A stretch of DNA of 40,837 nt from Gammaproteobacteria bacterium (lineage in GTDB: Bacteria; Pseudomonadota; Gammaproteobacteria; Chromatiales; Chromatiaceae). The translations under genes and the position numbers were made by a program. Below are positions 33,230 through 40,837 of this stretch, piece by piece (position 1 is the first letter of the stretch; each line of letters begins with the position of its first letter). The stretch lies in the NCBI GenBank assembly GCA_009908845.1, contig JAAAOQ010000091.1, positions 1 through 40,837 on the forward strand, in the 5' to 3' direction. The notes under the pieces are model-generated. The model did no database searches. It saw nothing but the letters and a program-made list of their open reading frames with translations, and was not told where the DNA came from.

Positions 33230-34237
33230 ATGCATCCGGTCCTGATCCTGATCCCGGTCGTTGGCGCGGTCTTTGGGCCCCGCCTCTGGGCGCAAGCCTT
33301 GATGCGCCGCTACGACCAGGATGATTCCGGCCTGCCCGAGGCGGCCGAGTTGGCGCGTGCTCTGCTCGATGGGCGCGGGCTCGAGCAGGTGCGGGTCGAG
33401 ATCACGGACCTGGGCGCGCATTACGACCCCGTTGCCAGGGCAGTGCGGGTGCCGCGCGAGCGATTCCACCGCCAAAGCTTGACCGCGGCCGCGACCGTTG
33501 CGCACGAGGTCGGACACGCGGCACAGGATGCCGAAGGCTACTGGCCGTTCCGGCTGCATCTGGGGTTGGCGCGCGTCGCCCGCGTCAGTGGCGAGCTGGG
33601 GACCGCGTTGCTGCTCGCGGTGCCGGTTACAGCCCTGGCCGGGAAGGGGCCGCTGCCGTCGATGGTGGTCGGCAGTTCGGCTGCAGCGATGCTCGGCACC
33701 AGCCTGGCCGCACAGGTCGCGGCCCTGCCTTCGGAGCTCAATGCGAGTTTTGGGCGCGCGCTGCCGATGCTGGCTGCGGGGACCGTGCCGCAGCAGCGCC
33801 TCAGCCAGGCCCGCTGGCTGCTGCTGGCCTGCTCCACCACCTATCTCTCCGCATCGCTCAATCCGATGCTCCTGCTCTGGAGCTGGTTCGGTATCCCGAT
33901 TCACGCCCCATTGGCAGGGCTCGGCGCTGCGCCGGAGACGGCCGTCGGGACCCGCGCCTCGAGACGAAAGGTTGAGCACAAGGCAGAGGTTGCAGGCGGC
34001 GCCGACCGGGCGCAACGTTGTCGTCAATCGTCGGGCGCCTATACCGCGGAGGACGCCCAAGAGGGGGTCGCTGCCCGGACCGGTTCGGGGCGCAAGCTGG
34101 GGCGCAAGCTGGGGCGCAATCTAGGACGTAACCTGGAGCGCGACCTGGGACGCCCAAGATGGGTGATCGGCGTGCAGCATTGCGCGCGGCCGCTGGTCCG
34201 TGCCTGGCTCCGTTACCATGATCGCGTGGTCGGTTAA
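33230..34237 (+). CDS. YugP-like neutral zinc metallopeptidase with repetitive basic tail
   Basis: Membrane-bound zinc peptidase of the PF04298 (YugP) family. The zinc motif is AATVAHEVGHAAQ (HEVGH) near residue 92, after HYDPVARAVRVPRERF. LPSELNASFGRAL aligns with the conserved LPVEFDASKRAL block and supplies the third ligand. Hydrophobic helices lie at the N-terminus and on either side of the LPSELNAS block. Homologues end at about 225-230 residues, but this one continues to 335. The extra about 105 residues are basic and low-complexity, with GRKLGRKLGRNLGRNLERDL near residues 290-310. That extension could be a real tail or a read-through into non-functional sequence. Substrates are unknown. 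Confidence 0.85.
   Translation: MHPVLILIPVVGAVFGPRLWAQALMRRYDQDDSGLPEAAELARALLDGRGLEQVRVEITDLGAHYDPVARAVRVPRERFHRQSLTAAATVAHEVGHAAQDAEGYWPFRLHLGLARVARVSGELGTALLLAVPVTALAGKGPLPSMVVGSSAAAMLGTSLAAQVAALPSELNASFGRALPMLAAGTVPQQRLSQARWLLLACSTTYLSASLNPMLLLWSWFGIPIHAPLAGLGAAPETAVGTRASRRKVEHKAEVAGGADRAQRCRQSSGAYTAEDAQEGVAARTGSGRKLGRKLGRNLGRNLERDLGRPRWVIGVQHCARPLVRAWLRYHDRVVG
34087..34153 (+). repeat. Degenerate 12-bp tandem repeat inside the peptidase tail
   Basis: About five copies of a 12-base unit (GGGCGCAAGCTG, GGGCGCAATCTA, GGACGTAACCTG, GAGCGCGACCTG and relatives) encode the Gly-Arg-(Lys/Asn/Asp)-Leu repeats. The first two copies are identical and later ones diverge. It lies in the non-conserved C-terminal extension. 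Confidence 0.7.
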
Positions 34238-34254
34238 CGGTAAACGGCGGTAGC

Positions 34255-34271
34255 CGCTTCACTGCGAAGCG
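34255..34271. terminator. Small hairpin after the peptidase gene
   Basis: CGCTTC-ACTGC-GAAGCG forms a 6-bp stem 18 bp after the stop. No T-run follows, so termination is uncertain. Confidence 0.35.
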
Positions 34272-34413
34272 TCATCGGCTAGGCAAAACAGCGCCGTTGT
34301 CACTAAGCTGTCATCTTGCGGACGCGCTGCAGCCGAGCGCGTTCGCCCGATTTGAGCCGCCGAGAGCAGAAGGGCCGGCCCTCACCGAAACGCGATGACC
34401 AGCAGGCGGATCG

Positions 34414-37400
34414 ATGATGCCCAATGACGCGTCCAGCAATGCAGCCGGTTCTCAGACACCGGTCGGTGCTTCGGTTGTGGCGGTCCATACCCGCTGCCGC
34501 GGCCGCGCCCGTTTGGCAGTCCCGACCCTCTATCGGTCCGAGCATGCGAAGGCATTGTTGGAATCTTCGCTCGCGGCATTAAGCGGTGTGCAGTCGGTCC
34601 GCGCCAGCGTGATCACCGGCCGCGTGCTGATCCGCTTCAGCGATGCCCTGACGCTGGCTGATCTCTGTGAGGTCATCGCGTCACTTCTCGACGCCCCCGA
34701 ATCTCCTGAATCTCGGACTCGGCCAACCCTTTCAGGGCGCGCTGAACATCGGTCGCGTGCCTGGCGACGCCTCAGCCGCGGCGCTCGAGTAGATGGCGGC
34801 ACGCCACCCCGGAGACGGAAAGGTTCGCAGCCGTTGTTTCACAGTCGATCCGGGGGTCGATCCGGGGCTGGCCTTCCGATCTCGGATGCGCTCGACGGGA
34901 TCGCGGGCCGTCTGCGCGCAATCAGTGCGCGCTGGAGCGCCTTACCCAGCCTCGCAATGCTTGCTGGAAGCGCCCCCGCTGGACAGCCGCGCGAACTCGC
35001 ATCGCAACCGCTCAAGGCCTGGTTCGCGATGGATCTGGCCCAGGTCAGCGAGCATTTCGGCGGCACCAGCGAGCAGGGGCTGAGCCATCGCGAGGCCGCC
35101 GAGCGCCTGCGCCGCTATGGGGAGAACAGCCTCATTGCCGCCGCCAAGCGCGGCGACATCGCGATCTTCATCGGCCAGTTCAACAGCCTGCCGGTCGGGC
35201 TGCTGGGGGTCTCGGCAGTTGTCGCGGTGCTCACCGGCGGGCTCGTCGACGCCGCCGTGATCCTCGGCGTGGTGATGATCAACGGCGCAATCGGTTTTGT
35301 CACCGAACGCCAGGCCGAGCGCACCATCGCCTCGCTGACCCAGAGCGGCGTGCGCGAGGTCAAGGTGCTCCGCGACGGGGCGACCGCGACCCTGCCGGTC
35401 GAGCAGATCGTCCCGGGTGACGTCCTGTTGCTCGCGCCGGGGACCTATGTGGCCGCTGACATCCGGCTGTTGCGCGCGCATCGGCTGACCGTCGACGAAT
35501 CCGCACTGACCGGCGAGAGCCTACCGGTCAAGAAGGATGATGCCTTCGTCGCCAAGGAGGACACGCCGCTGGGCGACCGTAAGAACATGGCCTACATGGG
35601 CACCCATGTCACCGGCGGCAGCGGGCGGGGGCTGGTGGTGGCGACCGCGGCGGCGACCGAGCTCGGCCAGATCCAGACCCTGGTCGGTGAGGCCGAGTCG
35701 CCGGATACGCCGATGCAGAAGCAGCTCGGGCGCATGGGCACCCAGCTGGCGCTGCTCTCCGGCGGCGTCTGCGCCGGGGTGTTCGGGATCGGCGTGCTGC
35801 GCGGCTATGCCTGGCTGGAGATGCTCAAGGCCTCGGTCTCGCTCGCGGTCGCCGCGGTCCCGGAGGGGCTGCCGGCGGTCGCGACCACGACGCTCGCGAT
35901 GGGCATCGGCGACATGCGCCAGCGCAACGTCGCGGTGCGCCACATCGACGCCGTGGAGACGCTGGGCTCGGTGCAGGTCTTCTGCATGGATAAGACCGGC
36001 ACCTTGACGATGAACCGGATGGCGGTGGTCGCGCTCTATGCCGGCGAGACGGCGCTCAAGGTGGCCGAGCAGCGCATCACCGATCAGGACGGGCAGGCAA
36101 TCGATGCATTGAGCCGCGACGAGCTGGTGCGGCTGATGCAAGTGCTCTCGCTCTGCAGCGAGACCGAGCTCAATGGGGTGCCCGGGAGCTGGGAGTATGA
36201 GGGCTCGCCGACCGAGAACGCGCTGGTCGAGCTGGCGGTCGAGTCGGGGATCGACGTCAAGGTCTTGCGCGAGGAACAACCCCGGCTCAAGACCCGCTAT
36301 CGCGCCGAAGGGCGGCCGTACATGGTCAGCCTCCACCCGCGTCAGGACGACAAGCACCTGCTCGCGGTCAAGGGCAGCCCGGACGAGGTGCTCGCGCTCT
36401 GCACCACGCAGCTCAAGGACGGCCAGCGGGTCGCGTTGACCGACAAGGACCGCAACGCGATCAAGACCGCGAACCAGCGCATGGCCGGCAACGCGCTGCG
36501 CGTGCTGGCCGCGGCCTACAAGGAGATCGATGGCGAGACGATCCCGGGCGAGCTCGATGAGCTGGTCTGGCTCGGGCTCGCCGGCATGGCCGACCCGATG
36601 CGCCCCGGGATGGATCAGCTGATCCGCGAATATCATGCCGCCGGGATCGAGACCATGATGATCACCGGCGACCAGAGCGCGACCGCGCATGCGATCGGCC
36701 GCCAGCTCGGGCTCTCGGGCGACAAGCCGCTGCAGGTACTGGAATCGAATAAGCTCGACGAGATGGATGCCGAGCTGCTCGCCGGCCTCGTGCGCAACAC
36801 CCACGTGTTCGCGCGGGTCAGTCCGGCGCACAAGCTCAAGATCGTGCGCGCGCTCCAGGAGGCCGGTCTGGTGGTCGCGATGACCGGCGACGGCATCAAC
36901 GACGGCCCGGCGCTCAAGGCCGCCGACATCGGTGTCGCGATGGGCAAGACGGGCACCAATGTCGCGCGCGAGGTCTCCGATGTCGTGCTCGAGGACGACA
37001 ACCTGCACACGATGACGATCGCGGTTGGGCAGGGGCGGACCCTCTACAGCAACATCCGCAAGATGATCCACTTCATGGTCTCGACCAACCTGACCGAGAT
37101 CGAGGTGATGCTGGCCGGTGTGGTCGTCGGCTGGGGCGAGGTCATGAACCCGATGCAGCTGCTCTGGATCAACCTGGTCACCGACATCTTCCCGGGCCTG
37201 GCCCTGTCGATGGAGCCGGCGGAACCGGGCGTGATGCAACGGCCGCCGCGCGACCCAAGCGAGCCGATTATCTCGGGCCCGGATCTGCGTCGGATGCTGT
37301 TCGAATCGGGCACCATCGGCGTCGGTACGCTGGGTGCCTTCATCTACGGCGTACAGCAATACGGCCTCGGTCCAGCGCCGAGCACGCTGGCATTCAACAC

Positions 37401-37704
37401 CCTGGTGCTGAACGAGCTCACCCATGCGCTGAGCTCGCGCAGCAAGTACCGCAACGTCTTCGGCGGCGAGAAGCTGGAACCGAACCGGCACCTGACCGCG
37501 GCGATCCTCGGCATGGCCGCGTTGCAGGTGGTGGTCAGCCTGGTACCGGGCGCTCGCCAGCTGCTCGGCACGACAGCGTTGGGGTGGAAGGACCTGGCCG
37601 CCATCGGCGCCGGTGTCCTGCTACCGTTGATCGTCAACGAAGCCACCAAGCCCGGTTGGACGCCCGCAGAGCCCAACAACGACCCGGACACGCCCCCACC
37701 ATAG
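34414..37704 (+). CDS. P2-type cation-transporting ATPase with N-terminal HMA-like domain
   Basis: Inner-membrane P-type ATPase of 1096 aa. An N-terminal ferredoxin-like domain (about residues 20-95: VVAVHTRCRGRARLAVP, then VQSVRASVITGRVLIRFSD) looks like an HMA domain but has no CxxC. A non-conserved Ser/Arg-rich linker (95-205) precedes the cation-ATPase N domain (FGGTSEQGLSHREAAERL). Core motifs are ALTGESLPVKK (actuator), VPEGLPAVATTTLAMG (M4), CMDKTGTLTMNRM (phosphorylated Asp), MITGDQSATAHAI, MTGDGINDGPALKAADIG and LLWINLVTDIFPGLALSMEP (M6). These place it near P2 Ca2+ pumps; M4 PEGLP and M6 Asn/Asp support this, but the ion is not proven. ATG 34414 and 34417 are adjacent alternatives. 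Confidence 0.9.
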   Translation: MMPNDASSNAAGSQTPVGASVVAVHTRCRGRARLAVPTLYRSEHAKALLESSLAALSGVQSVRASVITGRVLIRFSDALTLADLCEVIASLLDAPESPESRTRPTLSGRAEHRSRAWRRLSRGARVDGGTPPRRRKGSQPLFHSRSGGRSGAGLPISDALDGIAGRLRAISARWSALPSLAMLAGSAPAGQPRELASQPLKAWFAMDLAQVSEHFGGTSEQGLSHREAAERLRRYGENSLIAAAKRGDIAIFIGQFNSLPVGLLGVSAVVAVLTGGLVDAAVILGVVMINGAIGFVTERQAERTIASLTQSGVREVKVLRDGATATLPVEQIVPGDVLLLAPGTYVAADIRLLRAHRLTVDESALTGESLPVKKDDAFVAKEDTPLGDRKNMAYMGTHVTGGSGRGLVVATAAATELGQIQTLVGEAESPDTPMQKQLGRMGTQLALLSGGVCAGVFGIGVLRGYAWLEMLKASVSLAVAAVPEGLPAVATTTLAMGIGDMRQRNVAVRHIDAVETLGSVQVFCMDKTGTLTMNRMAVVALYAGETALKVAEQRITDQDGQAIDALSRDELVRLMQVLSLCSETELNGVPGSWEYEGSPTENALVELAVESGIDVKVLREEQPRLKTRYRAEGRPYMVSLHPRQDDKHLLAVKGSPDEVLALCTTQLKDGQRVALTDKDRNAIKTANQRMAGNALRVLAAAYKEIDGETIPGELDELVWLGLAGMADPMRPGMDQLIREYHAAGIETMMITGDQSATAHAIGRQLGLSGDKPLQVLESNKLDEMDAELLAGLVRNTHVFARVSPAHKLKIVRALQEAGLVVAMTGDGINDGPALKAADIGVAMGKTGTNVAREVSDVVLEDDNLHTMTIAVGQGRTLYSNIRKMIHFMVSTNLTEIEVMLAGVVVGWGEVMNPMQLLWINLVTDIFPGLALSMEPAEPGVMQRPPRDPSEPIISGPDLRRMLFESGTIGVGTLGAFIYGVQQYGLGPAPSTLAFNTLVLNELTHALSSRSKYRNVFGGEKLEPNRHLTAAILGMAALQVVVSLVPGARQLLGTTALGWKDLAAIGAGVLLPLIVNEATKPGWTPAEPNNDPDTPPP

Positions 37705-37733
37705 CGACCAACTCAGCCAACCCGAACCAGCAC

Positions 37734-37782
37734 CCTTCAGCCTTCACCCTTCACCTTTCAAACTTCAAACTTCAAACTTCAA
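37734..37782 (+). repeat. Seven tandem heptamers upstream of the MetK-like gene
   Basis: Seven consecutive 7-bp units occupy 37734-37782: CCTTCAG, CCTTCAC, CCTTCAC, CTTTCAA, ACTTCAA, ACTTCAA, ACTTCAA. All share the core YTTCA. The array ends 18 bases before the metK-like ATG, so it would lie within the leader or promoter. Copy number could vary by slippage. Confidence 0.85.
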
Positions 37783-37799
37783 AAAAGCCGGGGGCACGC

Positions 37800-38990
37800 A
37801 TGAGCGATGATTTCATCTTTACCTCGGAGTCGGTGACGGCCGGGCATCCGGACAAGCTCTGTGACCAGGTCAGCGATGCGATCGTCGATCATGTGCTGAC
37901 TCAGGACCCGAACGCGGGCATCAACGCCGAGTGCGCGGTCTCCAGCGGGGTGCTCTTCATCTCCGCGCACTATGCGACCGAGGCCGGGATCGCGATCACC
38001 GATATCGCTCGCGACCTGATCCGCGAGATCGGCTATCCGCGAGACGTGTTCGACGCCGATGCCTGCGCGATCATGACCAGTTTCATGGACCACACGGATC
38101 GGGATTACCGTCGGCTCGATCTGGACGCGATGGATGACGAGACCCTCGGCCGGATCACGGTGAAGGATCAGGCAACGGTCTTCGGCTACGCCTGCGATCA
38201 GACCGAGCACCTGATGCCGCTGCCGGTGACACTGGCGCATCGCATCGCCAAGGCGTTGGACGGCGACAAGCTCAAGTGGGCGCTACCCTATCTGCTGCCG
38301 GATGCGAAGACGCAGGTCGGGATCGAGTACGCCGACGGCGTGCCGAAGCGCCTCCACAGCATCGCGCTGGAGACCAGCCAGCACGACAGCGATTCACCAC
38401 AGCTCAAGCAACTGCAAACGGACCTGATGGAGCAGGTCTTAGAGCCCGAGCTCGCCGACGCCCCGATCCAGCCCGATGGCGACACCCTGTTCTTCGTCAA
38501 TCCGGATGGGCCGGTGATCGGCGGCGGACCCGCAGTGCACTCCGGGCTGACAGGCCGCAAGACGGGCATCGACACCTACGGTGAATACGCGCGCCACAGC
38601 GGCGCGGCGCTCAGCGGCAAGGACCCGCTGCGGGTCGACCGCGTCGGCGCCTACGCCGCCCGCTGGGCCGCGAAGAATGTGGTCGCGGCTGGGCTTGCCG
38701 GCGAATGCGAGGTCCAGCTCAGCTATTCGATTGGCGCCGCAGCACCGGTAAGCGTGCGGGCGCGCACCTATGGCAGCGGCAAGATCGACGATGCCGAGAT
38801 CGCGCGTCGTCTGATGCGGGTGTTCGATTTCCGCGTCGGCGCCATCGTGCGCGACCTACGCTTGCGTCATCTGCCCAGTGAGCGCAAGCACGGCTTCTAC
38901 CGTCGGCTCGCCTGCTGCGGGCACATGGGTCGGGTCGATCTCGAGGCGCCCTGGGAGACGCTCGATCGGGTCGAGGCCTTGCGCGACTGA
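37800..38990 (+). CDS. metK: Divergent S-adenosylmethionine synthetase-like enzyme
   Basis: MetK-fold protein of 396 aa. ATP/phosphate residues are present: FTSESVTAGHPDKLCDQVSD (H16, D18, K19), E44, LPDAKTQVG, GLTGRKTGIDTYGE and SGKDPLRVDR. It should therefore bind ATP and K+/Mg2+. But the residues that contact methionine in E. coli MetK differ: E55 is His57, Q98 of the QSPDI signature is His98 (MDHTDRDY), and K269 is Arg. The GAGDQG loop is VKDQATVFGYA. Gapless alignment at the N-terminus makes these reliable. Similar MetK-like proteins exist in other bacteria. It may make SAM with an altered pocket or use another substrate. ATG 37800 is preceded by GGGGG and the heptamer array. Confidence 0.85.
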   Translation: MSDDFIFTSESVTAGHPDKLCDQVSDAIVDHVLTQDPNAGINAECAVSSGVLFISAHYATEAGIAITDIARDLIREIGYPRDVFDADACAIMTSFMDHTDRDYRRLDLDAMDDETLGRITVKDQATVFGYACDQTEHLMPLPVTLAHRIAKALDGDKLKWALPYLLPDAKTQVGIEYADGVPKRLHSIALETSQHDSDSPQLKQLQTDLMEQVLEPELADAPIQPDGDTLFFVNPDGPVIGGGPAVHSGLTGRKTGIDTYGEYARHSGAALSGKDPLRVDRVGAYAARWAAKNVVAAGLAGECEVQLSYSIGAAAPVSVRARTYGSGKIDDAEIARRLMRVFDFRVGAIVRDLRLRHLPSERKHGFYRRLACCGHMGRVDLEAPWETLDRVEALRD

Positions 38991-39210
38991 GTCGCCCATG
39001 TCACCTAAGTGCAAGACAGCGGAAATCCCGAGACCGATCGCTGCCCGCAATGGTCATGGGATAAGAGGCCGCTTGCGGGCGATCTTCAGCGTTGACCTAG
39101 TGGATCGACACTCGATGAAGCGTCGTAGCAGAGGCTTGGCCCCGAGCGACGTCGATTGGGCTCGCTGCGGCGCTATCCCCGCGCGCGGCTTTCTGGTCTA
39201 ATCCGCGCCC

Positions 39211-40455
39211 ATGGTCCGCCCCTTCTCGCTGTTCGTCGGTTTGCGCTACACCCGCGCGCGCCGGCGTAATCACTTCATCTCGTTCATCTCGCTGATCTCG
39301 ATGCTCGGGATCATGCTCGGGATCACTGCGCTCATCGTCGTGCTGTCGGTGATGAACGGTTTCCATAAGGAGATCCAGGAGCGCATCCTCGGAATGGCCT
39401 CGCATGCAACCCTCTCGAACCCGAACGGGATCAAAGACTGGCCGGCGCTGATCGAGACGCTGAAGGGGCATCCAGAGGTGGTCGGCGCGGCCCCGTTCGT
39501 CGAGATCCAGGCGATGCTGATGCATGGCGGCCGCACCCATGCGGCATTGCTGCGCGGGATCGAGCCGGATCAGGAGGATGCGGTCTCGGACCTGCGCCAG
39601 GACATGATCGCCGGCTCGGTCGATGCGCTGACCCCAGGAAGCTTCAGGATCGTGCTCGGCCGCGAACTCGCGGCGCTGCTCGGGGTCGGGCTCGGCGACA
39701 AGGTGACGGTCGTGACACCGCAGCTGAATGCGACCCCGGTCGGCGTGATGCCGCGGCTGAAGGCCTTCACCGTCTCCGGCCTGTTCGAGGTCGGGATGTC
39801 CGATTACGATCGCGGCGCCGGGTTTATGCCGATGGCGGATGCCGCACGGCTAATGCGCCTCGGGGAGGCCGCCGAAGGTGTCCGGCTCAAGCTGACCGAT
39901 ATGTGGGATGCGCCCCAGGTCGCGCGCGAGATCCGATACTCCCTCGACGGGCTCTATCAGGTCTCGGACTGGACCCAGGTGCACCGCAACTTCTTCGCCG
40001 CGCTGCGCACCGAGAAGCGGATGATGGCGATCATCCTGTTCCTGATCGTCGCGGTCGCGGCCTTCAACATCGTCTCGACACTGGTGATGGTGGTGACCGA
40101 CAAGCGCGCCGATATCGCGGTGCTGCGCACACTCGGGGCCTCGCCGCGCCGGATCATGGCGATCTTCATGGTCCAGGGCACCGCGATCGGCGTCTTCGGC
40201 ACCTTGCTCGGGGTGGTCGGCGGGGTGCTACTCGGCTGGAACGTGGAATCGATCGTGGCCAGCATCGAGGGCCTGTTCGGCGTCCAGTTCCTGGACCCGA
40301 CCATCTATTACATCAGCGCGCTGCCGTCCGACGTCCAGGCATCGGATGTCATCCGGATCGCCCTCGGCGCCTTTGCGATGACCGTCGCTGCCACCCTGTA
40401 TCCGGCTTGGCGCGCGGCCCGCACCGATCCAGCCGAGGCCTTGCGCTATGAGTGA
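39211..40455 (+). CDS. lolC: Lipoprotein-releasing ABC transporter permease LolC
   Basis: Inner-membrane permease of the Lol system, which extracts outer-membrane lipoproteins and hands them to LolA. The 414-aa protein starts with the typical [20 protein letters not shown] and first helix [21 protein letters not shown] large periplasmic domain follows (about 55-265). The FtsX-type C-terminal helices begin at [20 protein letters not shown], with [19 protein letters not shown] and ending [18 protein letters not shown]. It overlaps the start of lolD by eight bases. LolC and LolE are hard to separate; the gene order lolC-lolD favours LolC. No clear Shine-Dalgarno precedes the start. Confidence 0.93.
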   Translation: MVRPFSLFVGLRYTRARRRNHFISFISLISMLGIMLGITALIVVLSVMNGFHKEIQERILGMASHATLSNPNGIKDWPALIETLKGHPEVVGAAPFVEIQAMLMHGGRTHAALLRGIEPDQEDAVSDLRQDMIAGSVDALTPGSFRIVLGRELAALLGVGLGDKVTVVTPQLNATPVGVMPRLKAFTVSGLFEVGMSDYDRGAGFMPMADAARLMRLGEAAEGVRLKLTDMWDAPQVAREIRYSLDGLYQVSDWTQVHRNFFAALRTEKRMMAIILFLIVAVAAFNIVSTLVMVVTDKRADIAVLRTLGASPRRIMAIFMVQGTAIGVFGTLLGVVGGVLLGWNVESIVASIEGLFGVQFLDPTIYYISALPSDVQASDVIRIALGAFAMTVAATLYPAWRAARTDPAEALRYE

Positions 40456-40837
40456 GGCAACTGAACGCAGCAGGGATACCGGGCCAGTAACGGAGCCTGC
40501 CAAAGAGCACGTGCTCGAGGCCCGTGCGATCACCAAACGCTTTCGTCAGGGACCGCTCGATGTCGAGGTCTTGCGCGGCGTCGATCTCGTCATCCCTCAC
40601 GGCCAACGGATCGCGATCATCGGCGCGTCCGGGTCGGGCAAGAGCACCCTGCTGCACTGCCTTGGCGGTCTGGAGCAGCCGAGCTCGGGTCAGGTCTTCT
40701 GGTCTGGCCGGGCGGCAATGCAGCTTTCGGAGCGCGCGCGCGGCGATCTGCGCAACCGCCATCTCGGGTTCGTCTACCAGTTCCATCACCTGCTGCCCGA
40801 GTTCACCGCGCGCGAGAACGTCGCGATGCCGTTGTTG
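40448..40837 (+). CDS. lolD: Lipoprotein-releasing ABC transporter ATPase LolD (partial, C-terminus beyond the window)
   Basis: Cytoplasmic ATPase that powers the LolCDE complex. The 130 codons in the window include a charged N-terminal extension, then [20 protein letters not shown], the Walker A motif [25 protein letters not shown], and the Q-loop [17 protein letters not shown] typical of LolD. The signature and Walker B lie beyond the window. ATG 40448 overlaps the end of lolC by eight bases, so they are translationally linked. Confidence 0.95.
   Translation, partial: MSEATERSRDTGPVTEPAKEHVLEARAITKRFRQGPLDVEVLRGVDLVIPHGQRIAIIGASGSGKSTLLHCLGGLEQPSSGQVFWSGRAAMQLSERARGDLRNRHLGFVYQFHHLLPEFTARENVAMPLL

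Noticed and set aside
35521-37491. 656-codon minus-strand open frame
   Set aside because: Antisense shadow of the P-type ATPase; composition (Arg, His, Asp, Leu rich) is typical of such shadows.
1-40837. CRISPR array, rRNA, complete insertion sequence or prophage
   Set aside because: No regularly spaced repeats of CRISPR size, no rRNA-like sequence and no intact transposase or phage gene were seen on either strand.

Overview
The window is high-GC DNA, and most of it is housekeeping or accessory metabolism of a Gram-negative proteobacterium. A LolC/LolD lipoprotein-sorting pair, KefF/KefC-type potassium efflux and a rhodanese lipoprotein fit a gammaproteobacterium. A small secreted Gly/Trp/Tyr-rich protein resembling sulfur-globule envelope proteins suggests a sulfur oxidiser, perhaps a purple sulfur bacterium of the Chromatiaceae. 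That placement is inference; there is no rRNA or photosynthesis gene here to test it.

Layout. 1-7970: trehalose/alpha-glucan block, with treZ-malQ (4-bp overlap, leftward, malQ running off the edge) divergent from a treS-maltokinase fusion whose kinase half has lost key motifs. 7975-14265: nicotinamidase, ZIP metal transporter, SOUL haem-binding protein with an internal duplication, SleB-type cell-wall hydrolase, and a kefF-kefC pair. 14644-16047: GT-C-like membrane glycosyltransferase, followed by a hairpin and a heptamer tandem repeat. 16232-20398: leftward run of a tiny ORF, a TPR protein, glutamate decarboxylase and cardiolipin synthase. 20582-24670: two broken hybrid sensor kinases joined head-to-head at about 22460, the right one further damaged. 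24819-27165: outer-membrane MetA-type protein, sulfur-globule-like protein and rhodanese lipoprotein. 27166-28036: gene-poor, apparently decayed DNA ending at tRNA-Val(CAC). 28201-30648: alpha/beta hydrolase and pyruvate kinase. 30845-34237: two divergent EcsC-like genes, a pentapeptide-repeat protein and a YugP-like Zn peptidase with a repetitive basic tail. 34414-40837: P2-type cation ATPase with an N-terminal HMA-like domain, a divergent MetK-like enzyme preceded by seven tandem heptamers, and lolC-lolD (lolD cut by the window end).

How they work together. TreZ, MalQ and the expected TreY beyond the left edge release trehalose from alpha-glucans, while TreS interconverts maltose and trehalose, so two trehalose routes share one divergent control region. 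KefC with KefF gives electrophile-gated K+ efflux. The gad-cls run could link acid stress to membrane lipid change. No CRISPR array, prophage or complete insertion sequence was seen. The items most worth follow-up are the pseudokinase half of TreS, the methionine-pocket substitutions in the MetK-like enzyme, the head-to-head kinase breakpoint, and the heptamer repeats.
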